Notes: generated by a model from the sequence alone, not told the origin. A stretch of 64,000 nt of DNA from Aspidapion aeneum (GCA_963576565.1 OY755042.1:106817314-106881313), one strand, 5' to 3'; counted from the first letter of the stretch, positions 32,716 through 44,532 are shown. Program-made: numbers and translations.

Positions 32716-32987
32716 GGGACTTATTGCAATAAAGCTAGGCTGTAATAATGCCTGGCAGTATTCTGATGGCTTCACATTCACAATTGACAGTTGATCTTTC
32801 AAAATTGACATACCAAAGTCGAATTTAAAAATAACTTGTTTATTTTGGTTTAATAAAGGCAGTATTTATTCCGGTTCATATAGTAAACAAATGCCTTACA
32901 TTGAAAGATCACAGCTAATCTTACAATGTAAAAGTGTCAAAATACTACCTGGCATTATTACAGTCAGACTTTATTGCAATAAGTCTC
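32716..32987. mobile_element. MITE with TTATTGCAATAA termini
   Basis: Inverted termini of about 47 bp (GGGACTTATTGCAATAAAG... and the complement of GAGACTTATTGCAATAAAG...). TATTA directly flanks both ends (32711-32715, 32988-32992). The left interior (ACATTCACAATTGACAGT, then TTGACATACCAAAGTCGA) matches the sequence beside a nuclease-like relic at 59913-60023, so it looks like an internally deleted derivative of a larger element. Confidence 0.75.
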
Positions 32988-32992
32988 TATTA

Positions 32993-34220
32993 GATGCTTA
33001 ACGTAGGTGGGTTTTACTTCTTTTGTATGTATTAACAACTTTGTCTAACAGGTGACAGCTGTGACAGGATAACTGACGAGTCGAGTAGCCAAGGCTTGAA
33101 TATTGCTTGCCACCAAAAACATTAAATTTTTTTGCTTGCTACTAATTTGTCAAACAATTTAAAATAACTGATAAAAGAATTATGAATACATGTATTATTT
33201 ATTTAGACCCCGAGTGGTAAATTTACGGTTCTGGGAGGATGTACTACTATAAATGATTTTTTCAATTATATTAACAATGTTGGAAAATTATATATACCTG
33301 TTTAATTACTGTTTTTTCCCTTGAAACTTTTCACATTTATATTTGCTTTTATTAAATATAAAATCTTAATAATTCTGGATTGCAACCCCTTGTAAAGAAC
33401 ACCACACACTTCTTATGGGATTTGGGTTGAATGCGGGATTTAACCAAATTTTGATATATTATAGATTTTGACATCCTAAGTAAAATTTTGTATGGGCACA
33501 AACCGATCCTATGCCTAGTATCGGAGATGTGAGGGTTTTTCCAATGGTACCTCAAGCAACCTAAGAGCATATACGTAATATTCTAATACTCCCTGTTACC
33601 TATTTACACCATGGTTGGCCTTTGATGCAAACATTCAGGAATAAAGGTACAAAAAATGCACAGATTCCAAATTTACATAGATAGAGTTCTTGTCACCTGT
33701 GAGCCGATGATTTGACATGACGAATACACGAATAAAATAATATGCATGTGTAAAGTATAAACAATCAGGAAATTTTAACTTAATGATCGGAAAAAGGATA
33801 GACTTAGTTTCCATTGATATTGGTATTTCAAATATGTTTGCATTCTGCATCGTAAGGTACCGTAGGTATTGCAATAATACGTACTATATGGAAATAATAT
33901 GCATATGTCTCTGAAAGCAACCAATCAGGTCTTTTTTGCTTAAAGACCCCAAGGCCCTCATGTTTGCATCATGAATGGGCAGTTACCGTGGGCATATGCC
34001 TAAGAGCCTATATAAAGGGCACATAAAGCACATTTAAGGCTTGAAAAGTTGTTTATTTTATCTTTTCTTCACTAAAAACGTAGACCAGGTGTTCTTAATT
34101 CGTCGTTTATATACCAAGGAAGCTCAAAAACTATAGCTATAACTTTGTAAATGGGTTAATGGCCAAAAATATTCAAAAGTGTGAAAAATAATGTATTTGT
34201 GGGTACCTACATTTTGATTC
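32993..34220. other. intergenic DNA, nothing recognised
   Basis: No domain-bearing ORF; frames of 72 and 79 codons show no coding features. A short GATTCAGGG remnant at 34215 resembles the terminus of the 14.2-kb element. Confidence 0.45.
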
Positions 34221-34224
34221 AGGG

Positions 34225-34375
34225 CAGTGGCGTATATAGAAAAAAGTTTTCGGAGTGTACCCGAACCATAAGGCCGTATTTTACGCTATTTTATGTTTTT
34301 ATTCATGAAATATATTGAAAATGTCTAAAAAATTCTTAGGTTCGGGGGAGGCCCAGGACACCAGGGTGTTTTAAA
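34225..34375 (+). mobile_element. hAT-like non-autonomous element, 3'-truncated
   Basis: Starts CAGTGGCGTATATAG and shares the ATGAAATATATTGAAAATGT and CTTAGGTTCGGGG blocks with 15419-15590. Its right end runs into the tail of a LINE. Confidence 0.6.
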
Positions 34376-34379
34376 AAAA

Positions 34380-34390
<11 letters not shown>

Positions 34391-34447
<57 letters not shown>
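34391..34447. repeat. (TA)n microsatellite at the 3' tail of LINE C
   Basis: About 28 TA units right after the LINE C end; the sister copy at 36454 has only a few TA units there, so this tail expanded. Confidence 0.9.
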
Positions 34448-34451
<4 letters not shown>

Positions 34452-35096
34452 CGGTTTCACAACGTTCTACGTCTTCCGATACCCATTCTCCACTCGTTTT
34501 TGGTTGCCCATAATTCATCATCTTGGCCTCTTATTCTTATTTCACTGTCTATTCCTTCTCTCCAGCTTCTCCTTGGCCGTCCTTATTTTCTTCGGCCAGT
34601 TGGTCTCCATTTTATTATTTGTTTAGGTAGTCTTTCATCATTCCTTCTTTGTACATGTCCGTACCACACCAGTTGTTTTGTTCTTATATCATCCACTAAA
34701 GTACGTTCACCCACTGTCATAATTACCCTTATTCTTTGATTTGTAACACTTTCTGTTTTTGATTTCCCTGCTGCTCTTCTCCAATAATCTATCTTCGTAG
34801 CGGAAAGCATTTTTTCTGTTCTATCCTTGATTGACCATACTTTTGAGCCGTATGTAATAATACTTTTTACAATGGTGTTATATATAAGCTTTTTGTTATG
34901 TTTTGATATACTTTGGTCCCAAATTATTCCATTTAATAAAGTTATTACTTTTCTTCCTTGTACGTTTCGATATTTTATAGCTTTGTCTAGTGTTCCGTCA
35001 GCAGTAGTTTTTGGACCTAAGTATTTATACTCATCACAGGACTAAATTTGCTGCCCGGTATTTAAGATTAGATCCTGTTTCATTCCACCGATACAC

Positions 35097-35100
<4 letters not shown>

Positions 35101-35137
<37 letters not shown>
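35101..35137. repeat. (TA)n expansion inside LINE C coding sequence
   Basis: The sister copy near 37105 reads ACATATACTC at this point, so a short ATATA seed has grown into about 18 TA units. Confidence 0.9.
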
Positions 35138-35138
<1 letters not shown>

Positions 35139-35349
35139 TCTGTCTTATTGAGATTAACGTCTAGTCCCCACTTATTGTACTCTTCTATTAGTTTTCGTGT
35201 CATATATTCGAGGTCGTCACAATCCTGAGCCACTACAATACATACATACAAGGTGGTTTCGTTTAACGGAATTCCCATGTTTGGGCATTTTCTCTTCCAT
35301 ATTTTAAGGACTTGTCCCAAGTATATCTTGAAGAGCGTAGGCGAGATAC

Positions 35350-35369
35350 GAACCGAACCGAACCGAACC
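35350..35369. repeat. (GGTTC)4 insertion in LINE C
   Basis: Four GAACC units (GGTTC on the coding strand) replace a short TTGCTG-containing segment present in the sister copy near 37338. Similar short runs occur at 27716-27730, 31613-31627 and 40571-40580. Confidence 0.85.
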
Positions 35370-35795
35370 TTGTTTAAGACCTTTATTTACTTGAAAGCCT
35401 TTGGTTAGTTTTGCTTTTAGTTTAACTTTTGCCTTACTATTGCGGTATAACTCTTTGATGGCCTTAATTAGTTGTACGCTTATGTTTGTGTTTTCCAACG
35501 CTTTCCAAAGTAGATTTAGTGGTATACTATCATATGCCTTCTGCAAATCGACGTAAAGCAGATGCAGCTCTTGTCCGTATGCCATTTTCTTTTCAATAAC
35601 TTGGGTTATACAAAAGAGATGATCAGAAGTCGATCTACCCGCTCTGAGACCGGCTTGTTCTTCTGCCTCCATGTCTTTATATTCGTTTTCCACTTTATTA
35701 CTTATTATTTTACCGTATATTCTGCTTAGCGTACTAGTCGCAGATATACCTCTATAATTGTCACATAAATCTTTCCGTCCTTTTTTGTGTATTGT

Positions 35796-35798
<3 letters not shown>

Positions 35799-35837
<39 letters not shown>
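35799..35837. repeat. second internal (TA)n expansion in LINE C
   Basis: About 20 TA units between the segments encoding WKTS and TIHKKG, where related LINEs would have a few codons of unbroken sequence. Confidence 0.9.
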
Positions 35838-35839
<2 letters not shown>

Positions 35840-36079
35840 CGTTTTCCACTCAGTTGGTACTACAGTTCTATTTAAATATTTTTGGAAAAGATTCCGTAAT
35901 CTCCAAAACAGAGTGCCATATTTAATAAGTTCAGCTGGGATATTTCCGGGTCCGGCATATTTACCGCTTTTTAAGGTTGTGCACACGTTTTTGACCTCAG
36001 AGATTGTGAGGGGTACTGGAGATCCCATCGTTCTAATTATATTGTCTCTTTCTTTTTCCTTGAAACAATATCAAAATCA

Positions 36080-36442
36080 AAATATATAAAAATGTCTAAA
36101 TGGCAAAAAAACCATTAATTTCAAATGCCGTTATTTTCTTACATTAGATACGTTTACCCGTAAAGCACGAAACAATTCTCAATTATTGTGGACTTTAATT
36201 AAATTCCTTTTAATTTTTCCCACATAAGTAATTAGATCACCAAAGTACGCCTACTGAAATTAAACGCTGCAGTTGCTTACTACTTATCTGTCTTGCTTAT
36301 AATAACCAACTGTGCTTTTTTTCCGGGTTGGATTTTATGCTATGTCCATGACAAAAATATTAGCAACAAAATGTGGACGTAGTATAGTACTTAAAATATT
36401 TTGCAAAGGGAGGAGGAAAGGATGAAACGAGAAATCCGTTTA
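36080..36442. other. AT-rich spacer between LINE C copies
   Basis: No recognised feature. Confidence 0.45.
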
Positions 36443-36453
36443 CGACTTATTTT

Positions 36454-37422
36454 ATATATATTTATCGGTTTCACAATGTTCTACGTCTTCCGATACCCAA
36501 TCTCCACTCGTTTCTGTTTGCCCATAATTCATCATTTAGGCCTCTTATTCTTATTTCACTGTCTATTCCTTCTCTCCAGCTTCTCCTTGGCCGTCCTCGT
36601 TTTCTTCGGCCAGTTGGTTTCCATTGTAGTATTTGTTTAGGTAGTCTTTCATCATTCATTCTTTGTACATGTCCGTACCAAACCAGTTGTTTTATTCTTA
36701 TATCATCACTAAAGTACGTTCACCCACTATCATAATTTCTCTTATTCTTTGATTTGTAACTCTTTCTCTTTTTGATTTTCCTGCTGCTCTTTTCCAATAG
36801 TCCATCTCCGTAGCGGCAAGCATTTTTTTCTGTTCTATCCTTGATTGGCCATACTTCTGAGCCGTATGTAATAATACTTACAATGGTGTTATATATAAGC
36901 TTTTTGTTATGTTTTGATATACTTTGGTCCCAAATTATTCCATTTAATAAAGTTATTGCTTTTCCTTCTTGTACGTTTCGATCTTTTATAGCTTTGTCTA
37001 GTGTTCCGTCAGCTGTAATTTTGGAGAAGTATTTATACTCATCACAGGACTGAATTCGCTGCCCGGTATTTAAGATTAGATGCCGTTTCATTCCACCGAT
37101 AGACATATACTCTGTCTTATTGAGATTAACCTCTAGTCCCCACTTATTGTACTCTTCTATTAGTTTTCGTGTCATATATTCGAGGTTGTCATAGTCCTGA
37201 GCCACTCTATCTGATCATCGGCGAAACATAAAGTAGATGGTTTCGTCCAACGGAATTCCCATGTTTTGGCATTTTCTCTTCCATACTTTAAGGACTTGTT
37301 CCAAGTATATCATGAAGAGCGTAGGTGAGATACAGCAACCTTGTTTAAGACCCTTTATTTACTTGAAAGCCTTTGGTTAGTTTTGCTATTATTTTAACTT
37401 TTGCCTTACTATTGCGGTATTG
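36454..37422 (-). pseudogene. LINE family C copy 2, 5'-truncated, with target-site duplication
   Basis: An 11-bp duplication CGACTTATTTT flanks it (36443-36453 and 37423-37433), as expected for target-primed insertion with 5' truncation. It begins inside the RT palm (AKVK, LTKGFQVN), has a frame break at the FADD region, and continues in the open frame 37205-36720 with AQDYDNLEYMTRKLIEEYNK, NLNKTEYMSIGGM and NTGQRIQSCDEYKY. A frameshift precedes the C-terminal segment 36659-36471 (NDERLPKQILQWKPTGRRKR). It serves as an intact reference for the microsatellite insertions in copy 1. Confidence 0.85.
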
Positions 37423-37499
37423 CGACTTATTTTCCTTCCTCTTTTTCCAAAATATGCTGCTCCATGCTCCAGAAAGGGAACTTCAAAAGAAAGTTTTAA

Positions 37500-38284
37500 A
37501 ATAGTACTACTACTACTATGTCGGTTTAGAACGTTTGTTTACGTAGTCCGATTCCTAATCTCCGCCTTCTTCGATCCTGACAATAATTTTCTTTCAGGTT
37601 TTTTTTACTGTAGCCATTTTAGTTTAAGTTTTTTCTGCGCCTAATTGGTTGCCATTCTAGGACCTGCTTTGGTACTCTTTCTTCGTTCATCCGTTGTACA
37701 TCGCCGTGCCATATCAGTTATCGTTTAGTGATGTCATCCGTTATGCTTCCCTCGATTCTCATTCTTTCTTTAATTATCCTATTTCTTATATGATCTGTTC
37801 TAGATATTTTCATTGGTCTTCTTATTGCATTCATTTCGACACTTTCCATCTTTGTTTTGTATTTTTCTGTTACGCGACAAGTCTCTATTTCATACAATAG
37901 CGTGCTTTTCACCGTTATTTCATATATGTTAAATTTTACAATCTTTTTTATCTTTCTGCTTCATAAAATACTCCAATGAATTTTTAAGCTTTTACCTTTT
38001 TTTCCAGTTTTTTAAAGTCTGTTCCTGTCTTATCAAATGTATCATCTAAGTATATCCATTGCATGGAGATATTGTTAGTCCATTGTCTAGTTCTAACTAA
38101 CTTGATTCGTTTCCAATACATAAGTACTGTATCTTGTTTAAGTTCACTGTTAACCCCTACTTTTGGTATTTTTCTGTTAACTTTATTATTATATATTCCA
38201 AGTCTTCTTTGTCATTAGCTACAATTACTTGGTCGTCAGCAAACTGTAGTATGTACATGGTAAATCTGTCGTTAAGTTGTAGTT
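37500..38284 (-). pseudogene. LINE family B relic, 5'-truncated
   Basis: Matches 20720-21500 in order. It begins at a truncation near 38284, with the stretch after the ADD motif, then a KTGTD segment, and the C-terminal RVTEKYKTKMESVEMNAIRR, SRTDHIRNRIIKERM and SITDDITKR (open frame 37912-37718). The 3' end is a TAG-type tail at about 37502-37516. The final Arg-rich end has a frameshift relative to the 20.8-kb copy. Confidence 0.8.
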
Positions 38285-38289
38285 AAATA

Positions 38290-39780
38290 TAGTCCTGTGA
38301 ATATAAAATTAAATTATTGTTACTTCAAAACATTTCATTTCAGTTCCTTAACACACGTCTTTCTTAATTTATACACTATTAATGATTTTTCCTGTTGTTT
38401 GCCTTATCGGTACATAATTAAGATTGTTGGTCATGACTTAGCAGAAATACCTAATAGGTAGTTGCCTACGATGCTTGAGATACTTCTGATTGACAAGCCT
38501 ATTTGCTTTGCATGTAAGAAATAATAAATTATAACAAACAATCCCTTCACAAAATGAATACATTACGACTTCTGTTATTTTCATTGTCAATCTTATTTAG
38601 TCCCCAAGAATCCATTCAAATTTTGATTGAATTTTTATCGAAGAATAAAAAAAAAATACTCACTTTTATTTCGTGTTACCAAGTCAAACTTTTGTTCTAA
38701 ATTGGAAGATGCATTTTAGCTTAATTGTTTAGCTTACACCTATATGTATATGTAAGCTGGACGAACAACAAATAGAAGATCCTGATCCTTATTAGCAACG
38801 CCATCCCAATAAGAGGTGAAAACTTAATGATACTTTTCTTGACACTAACTTACAAGCTAGAGAATCAGCAGTAGATTCTATCATTCTCCACAACGCAACA
38901 GACGGAAGATTAAAGAAAAATTCTAGTTTTCTCTGAAGTATATTTAATATAACAGAACACCAACGAATTGCTTCTTGTTGCTTCTATCACGATACTATCA
39001 TGGAGAAAACTTGGATGATAATTATAAGTCCCATCAGCATGCAGAATTGTCAGAATGTACTCATTTCCCCGCATGATGGTATTTCTTACTAATATTATTT
39101 ATTATTTTGATACAGGTATCAGTAAGTAGTTAGCATCTGTGAGATAAATTCATAGCTTAGAAAATAAAATTAAGTTGGTGAATAAGTAATTTAGATCGCA
39201 AATGATTAGTTACTGCCATACGCGTAAATAGACCGCCCTAATCGCTTTTAGATTGTTGGTGCGTTGCGAAACTTTTGGCCTTCATCTAGAACTCTTTGCG
39301 GCATTCTTGCGTTATGAAAAAATAGTTGCATGTTAATATAATATCTACCGATATTTAATTAATAAATGTAACAAAAGATTTTCTGTTTATTTTATTTTTC
39401 AAGCTAGATTTAATTTACGATTTGCATATCGAAGTACTTCGTGCTTTGGTCAGTTGCAGTATTATCTAAGATTATTTAAACGTTCAATTAGCTATGTTTA
39501 TTCAGATTTTTATTAACATCACCTTGAAACGAAAGCTAAATAAATTAGTAAGCACACCATAAATTAGATAAAAATATATACCAATCAATTATTTACTTTC
39601 CAGTCTTCAAACCAAAGGTATTCTGGAGGTGTCACTTTCTCTCGAGTCCTTTTTTGTACGGAACCAGTCAGGATACGAATAATGTGGATGCTCTCTATCA
39701 TCACCTCGATCAGTTTACGGGTCTTTTTAATCTTAAGATAGCACTATTTGCTAATCAACTTACAAGAGTGTGTACAATAT
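38290..39780. other. AT-rich intergenic DNA
   Basis: About 1.5 kb without a recognised gene or repeat structure; one of the few stretches that might be unique sequence. Confidence 0.45.
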
Positions 39781-39781
39781 G

Positions 39782-40495
39782 CCAGATAGATCTATCTATC
39801 TATTTAGCCTTCTTCGATCCATCTTTGAACATAGGCCTCCCCCAATATCTTCCACTCTTCCCTGTCTGTCACCGTGTTCATATATCTAGTTCCTGCCTGT
39901 TTCTTCAAGTGGTTTCTTCAGTAGTTTCTTTATTTTCCCAAGGTCTTCAGTTTACAATACATTTGTTCGATTGATCGCCTTTCTGTTTGATGTTATGACC
40001 GGCAAATTTCACATCCATCGTTTTGTTTTATTTCTTATTCATTAATTCCTTTTTCTTTCTGTTAGCTTTACATGTAACATTTGTCTTTCCATTGATCTTT
40101 GGGCCTTTCTTACTTTATCCATGTTTGATTTTGTAATACATTGGTTATACACTTTCGTGTTGAGGTACTGAGAATATTGTTAATTTTTTAGTATGTAGCT
40201 TAACTTATCAATCTTACTCGTCTCTTGCTTTTAGCTGTTTCGTTTTCTTTTTTTTAGTTTAATAATTTGTCTCAGGTTCCTCTACTATTTTCTCTTCTTT
40301 CTGTGTTTGTTATGATTTTAGTTTTAGTGTAGTTCATACTCAAGCCTATATTTTTAGCTGCTGTATCTGGTTCTTCCAGCATTTTTATCAGTTCTTCTTT
40401 CTTATCTGTTATTAAGGCGATATCATCAGCATATCTTAGGTGGTGCAAGTATTTTCCGTTTACTTTGATGTCCAAGTAGATAGTGGGGTTCAAAG
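39782..40495 (-). pseudogene. LINE family A relic with a divergent junction
   Basis: The 3' end has a GATA-type tail (39786-39804 as TCTA repeats on the plus strand) and the family GGGGGAGGCCTATG end. The open frame 40493-40272 contains VNGKYLHHLRYADDIALITD (intact YADD active site) and NIGLSMNYTKTKIITNTE. Upstream of it the reading GKSLEQGCPLNPTIY, seen across a frameshift at 40495-40540, differs from the other family A copies, which have RQGGTISP at this point. It may be a related subfamily or a chimera made by template switching. The middle and 3' segments have deletions. Confidence 0.7.
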
Positions 40496-40539
40496 GACAA
40501 CCCTGTTCAAGACTTTTTCCAACGTTATATTTTTGATTC

Positions 40540-41150
40540 GTTCGTGTAGAGCCCTTGGGTCTCTTTGATTGGTTCGGTTCAATTTCTTGCAGTTACCTTA
40601 TTCTTAACGGCCTAAGGTGAGGTGAACGGAATGTTCACTTTTATGTATGTACTTAAATTAACCGGTGATCTTCAGTTTACCATCATTGTCCACGGGGAAA
40701 TAAATGTCCGTCCATTCAAGTGGGTGATGCAATGTTGTTCACTATATTTGACATTTTTAGTGGTTTTACTGAATCTTTTTCCATAATATTTTTCAAATTA
40801 AAGACAATGTTTTTTTGAATATTAATCTTACTCACTCTGGCCAGTTTCCATTTGGAACGACTTAATACACTTACATATACCAATACAAATTACTATCGAC
40901 TTATTTATTTCGACACAATAAATGACCGCGATCTAATACCAATTTAATAATACGATATTAATTTTCATTATTATTATATATTTTGCGCATGGTGCAATAT
41001 TACCTTTTTTACATCTCAGGTTCGGTCGGGAATTAAGTTCAATACCACAAACCATTAATCACTTTTAAAGAGTGGGTTCATGTATATCCGTGATAATAAT
41101 AGGTCCCCTCAAACACTCAATGATTATGATACTGTACTGTTATGTATATA
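40540..41150. other. AT-rich spacer with a (GGTTC)2 run
   Basis: GGTTC repeated at 40571-40580. The first part may belong to the LINE's upstream segment; the rest shows nothing recognisable. Confidence 0.4.
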
Positions 41151-41154
41151 TTCT

Positions 41155-42475
41155 CCTGAATAAAATACTAAAATAAAACACTATCCCAAACAACTGGAAA
41201 TAATCCATAACCAATATTCTACACAAGAAAGGCGATAGAGCAGGCCTAAAAAATTATGAAACCTATAACACTCAACAATGTAATTTATAGGCTTTTCACG
41301 AAAATATTACCAGATGACTAACAACAAAACTTGACGGATATCAATCAAAGGAACGCGCAGGCTTTAGAAAAGGTTTCAGTACAGTTGACCACTTATTTAA
41401 TATGAAAATTCTAATAGAACGAGCCAACAAATACAACATTTCACTATATATTGCGTTTATAGACTTCGAAAAAGCTTTCGATAGCATTGAGAACTGGGCA
41501 GTAAAAGCATCTTTAATTATTAGCAGAATAAATAACAGATATACAGATTTAATAGCCAATCTATATAGCAAAGCAACAACATCAATCAAAATCCACGAAG
41601 GAACCAAGCCAATCCGCATAAAAAGAGGTTTTAGACAGGGTGGCACAATATCTCCTTAACTATTTAACCAGGCCCTAGAAGATGTTTTCAAAAGCTTAGA
41701 TTGGGAAGAAACAGTTATCAACGTATAATACTTGAACCACCTAAGATATACTATATGATATCGCCTTAATAACAGACAAGAAAGAAGAACTGATCAAAAT
41801 GTTGGAAGAACTAGATACAGCAGCTAAAAATATAGGCTTAAGTATGAACAACACTAAAACTATAATCATTACAAACACAGATTCACAAAGAAAATAGAAC
41901 AAGTAGAGAAATATACTACATATACTTGGGACAAATTATTAAATTAAATAAAGAAAACCAAACAGCTGAAATCAAGAGACGAGTAAGATTGGCCTGGGCT
42001 ACATTCGGTAAATTAGGCTACATATTAAAAAATTAAAAAAAAACCTCAGTACCTCAAAACGAAAGTGTATAACCAATGTATCCTTCCTAGACTTACTTAT
42101 GGATCCCAGACCTGGACACTTACAAAATCAAACATGGATAAGGTAACAAGAGCGCAAAGATCAATGGAAAGACAAATGTTACACGTAAAGCCAACAGATA
42201 GAAAAAGGAATGAATGGATAAGGAAAAAACAAAAGTAAGAGATGTAAGAGGAGGATTAAAATGGAAATTTGCCGGTTATGATAGACAGAAAGACGATTGA
42301 TGGAACAAATGTAAACTGGAGACCTTGGGAAAATAAAAGGAGGAGGGGAAGACCCCAAATAAGATGGGCGGATGATTATTTATGATTATTACAGAGAAGA
42401 GTGGTAGATATTGGGGGAGGCCTATGCCCAAAGATGGATTGAAGAAATAGAGATAGATAGATAGATAGAAAGATA
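41155..42475 (+). pseudogene. LINE family A, longest copy (reverse transcriptase to GATA tail)
   Basis: Fragments before 41400 match the RT N-terminus (NTIPNNWK, ILHKKGDRAGLKN, QSKERAGFRKGF). The open frame 41402-41659 has LYIAFIDFEKAFDSIENWAV (first catalytic Asp), KIHEGTKPIRIKRGFRQGG and TISP. After a stop come LFNQALEDVFKSLDWEE and LNHLRYT; the YADD site is damaged. The thumb region follows, then LTYGSQTWTLTKSNMDKVTR, QRSMERQMLHVK, NEWIRKK and a WRPWENKRRRGRPQIRWADD-type C-terminus. The element ends at (GATA)n, 42452-42475. Multiple stops; inactive. Confidence 0.85.
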
Positions 42476-42479
42476 GACT

Positions 42480-42990
42480 GTTATGTAAGTTCTGAAGCGT
42501 GGAGAGTGAGGTTGGCTTGAGTTCCCTTAGAGTTGGATGCGCGGAGATGGTTAGTCCATCCCGAGTTGGGCAAATATTTGGAGGTATTTCAATGAATACA
42601 TTATATTGATCTTTTTTAAATTATGTTTGTAAAGAAAGAAAAACTGTTGTTTATGTGGGTCATAAAATCAAATAGCCACGAGACACAGCCACTTTAAAAC
42701 CATTTTTTGTCATTACGGCGCTCTGATTGTTTTTGTGCTTTGCAATTTACGAGATCACCTGTGGCGATGTTGGCACAAAATGTCTTATAAATCGTTCAAT
42801 TTTCATACAATAAGTCGTTAATTTGGAGATTTCCTTTTATGAGAGTAAAACGACCTTACCTAAAAGGAATTGTTATATTTTTTAATCCTTAGATATCGTG
42901 TGTGTTAAGAATAAAAATTTCCAAATGTTATAGGTCAATAATTGTTAGACATATTTCGAGTTTATTTGACTGTTTATTGTAAGAAATCTT
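42480..42990. other. spacer, nothing recognised
   Basis: No gene or defined repeat. Confidence 0.4.
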
Positions 42991-42998
42991 GAAAGTCT

Positions 42999-43660
42999 TA
43001 GGGAGTTGATATTATCTATAACGACTTTTCCAAGGCTTTCGACAAGGTTGATCAAAACATGTTAATTAAATTGCTTAAATGCATGAAAATTTGCGGAACA
43101 ATAATTTTGTGGCTCCTTTACTTAATACGTGGCTATTGTACCAGAGTTGCCAGCTGTTATAGGTCAATAATTGTTAGACATATTTCGGCTTCATTTTATT
43201 GCTTGTGGTAAGAAACTAGAATTTCTATGCTAACTACAAAATGAGAGATTCGCTTAGAAACTATAAAATCTTGAATCTTGGAACTATTAGGGAGTTGATA
43301 TCATCTAAAACGACTTTTCCAAGGCTTTCGACAACGGTGATCAAAACATGTTAATTAAATTCATTAAATGCATGAAAATTTGTGGAACAATAATTTCGTG
43401 GCTCCTTTACTTAGTACCAGAGTTGCCAGTTGTTATAGGTCAATAATTGTTAGACATATTTCGGCTTCATTTTATTGCTTGTGGTAAAAATCCTCTTGGA
43501 AAATATAAAATCCTAAATTTTAGAAGTATTAGGGGGTTGATGTTATCTAGAACGACTTCTCCAAGGCTTACGACAAGAGTGATCAAAACATCTTAATTAA
43601 ACTTCTTAAATGCATAAAAATTACCAATATTTCTTGGCTCCTTCACTTACCTAATACCTC
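42999..43660 (+). pseudogene. three tandem copies of a LINE reverse-transcriptase motif A segment
   Basis: The first unit reads VDIIYNDFSKAFDKVDQNML followed by IKLLKCMKICGTIILWLLYL. This is the first catalytic-Asp motif and following helix of a Jockey/CR1-type reverse transcriptase. GACTTTTCCAAGGCTTTCGACAA recurs at 43022, 43312 and, mutated, 43554 (steps of 290 and 242 bp). Each is separated by the same TTATAGGTCAATAATTGTTA block. The amplification of a RT fragment, and not a whole element, suggests local tandem duplication after insertion. Confidence 0.75.
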
Positions 43661-43729
43661 CCATTGTGCCCAGAGACATAGTTCCCCTACCATGTCTTTG
43701 ATTGTACCCGATACATTTACTTGTAAATT

Positions 43730-44200
43730 AATGTTAATATCATAATTAATTTGGCATGTTGAGTAGGTTGATATTATATGACTCATGAAGAAAAGTTTGA
43801 ACTATTTCTAGCTCTCGTCTGTTGCAATATTTTCACTACATTGCAACAGAAATTTTACTAAATTTCAAAAAAATTGTAAAATGCTTATGCAATTAATAAA
43901 AAACACGTGAATAAATATTATTTATTAGATTTAAATAACAAATGTAGCACATTATCATTATACGGTGTTAATAACTGGAGCTATAAAAAAATTGTTAAAC
44001 ATTAGAATGGTACGGAAATGTGGTATCGATTATTGCCAAGGATCGTGACTTCGTTCAATCATATGTGAGACAAATTAATTTTCAAGAATTCTGAACAGAT
44101 TTATAAGGATTTTGTAGCAATAAAACACACACACACCCACTTTAGTGGTCAATAAGTTTCTTATTCATCATTTTAAGTAATAGTAGCTACATGGAACCCG
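43730..44200. other. AT-rich spacer
   Basis: Only a short (AC)n run at about 44125-44137 stands out. Confidence 0.4.
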
Positions 44201-44207
44201 GGTATTT

Positions 44208-44532
44208 ACCCAGCCATTATAAATACCAATGAGTATATGACCCATATAGAGTGGCAACTGGCAAGCTTTGCAACATCGAGGGGTAGATGGCGCTGAAATA
44301 AATTCGTCTAGTACGGAATATTCAGGGACTACTGGTACGATTTAGTTGCATGTGTGAGTTCCGAGGTTTATGTTTGTCTTATAAATGTCATTATATCATA
44401 GTACTTGTCTGTGAATATTGCGTACTAGACGAATTTATTTCAGCGCCATCTACCCTTAAGGTTGCAAAGTTTGCCAGTGGCTACTCTATATTGGTCATAT
44501 ACCCATTGTAAATACCCAAAACAAGGGTATTT
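44208..44532. mobile_element. foldback MITE with ~125-bp arms
   Basis: Arms 44208-44330 and 44408-44532 are inverted and share GGGTAGATGGCGCTGAAATA, AATTCGTCTAGTACG and GGGTATTT termini. Nearby sequence (44786-44870) carries several more GGGTATTT/AAATACCC pieces, possibly from another copy. Confidence 0.75.

Larger units (their letters stand above)
34448..36075 (-). pseudogene. LINE family C copy 1, reverse transcriptase to 3' end
   Basis: On the minus strand it starts near 36075. Segments in order: TISEVKNVCTTLKSGKYAGP (linker), AELIKYGTLFW, a break at a TA run, then DNYRGISATSTLSRIYGKII, EQAGLRAGRSTSDHLFCI, LLYVDLQKAYDSIPLNLLWK (first catalytic Asp), and NKGLKQG broken by a GGTTC run. The FADD motif is deleted (VCIVVAQDCDDLEYMTRKL remains). 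Then come NKWGLDVNLNKTEY, a second TA run, KAIKYRNVQGRKVITLLNG, and a C-terminal RTKQLVWYGHVQRRNDERLP with Arg-rich end. Well conserved but inactive. RTE-like insect LINE by its motifs. Confidence 0.85.

Noticed and set aside
33960..34040. TATATAAAGGGCACATAAAG as a core promoter
   Set aside because: A TATA-like string alone, with no downstream ORF or exon signals, cannot support a promoter call.
34500..34739. 79-codon plus-strand ORF with hydrophobic residues
   Set aside because: Antisense shadow of the LINE C C-terminal region; apparent membrane-like character is an artefact.
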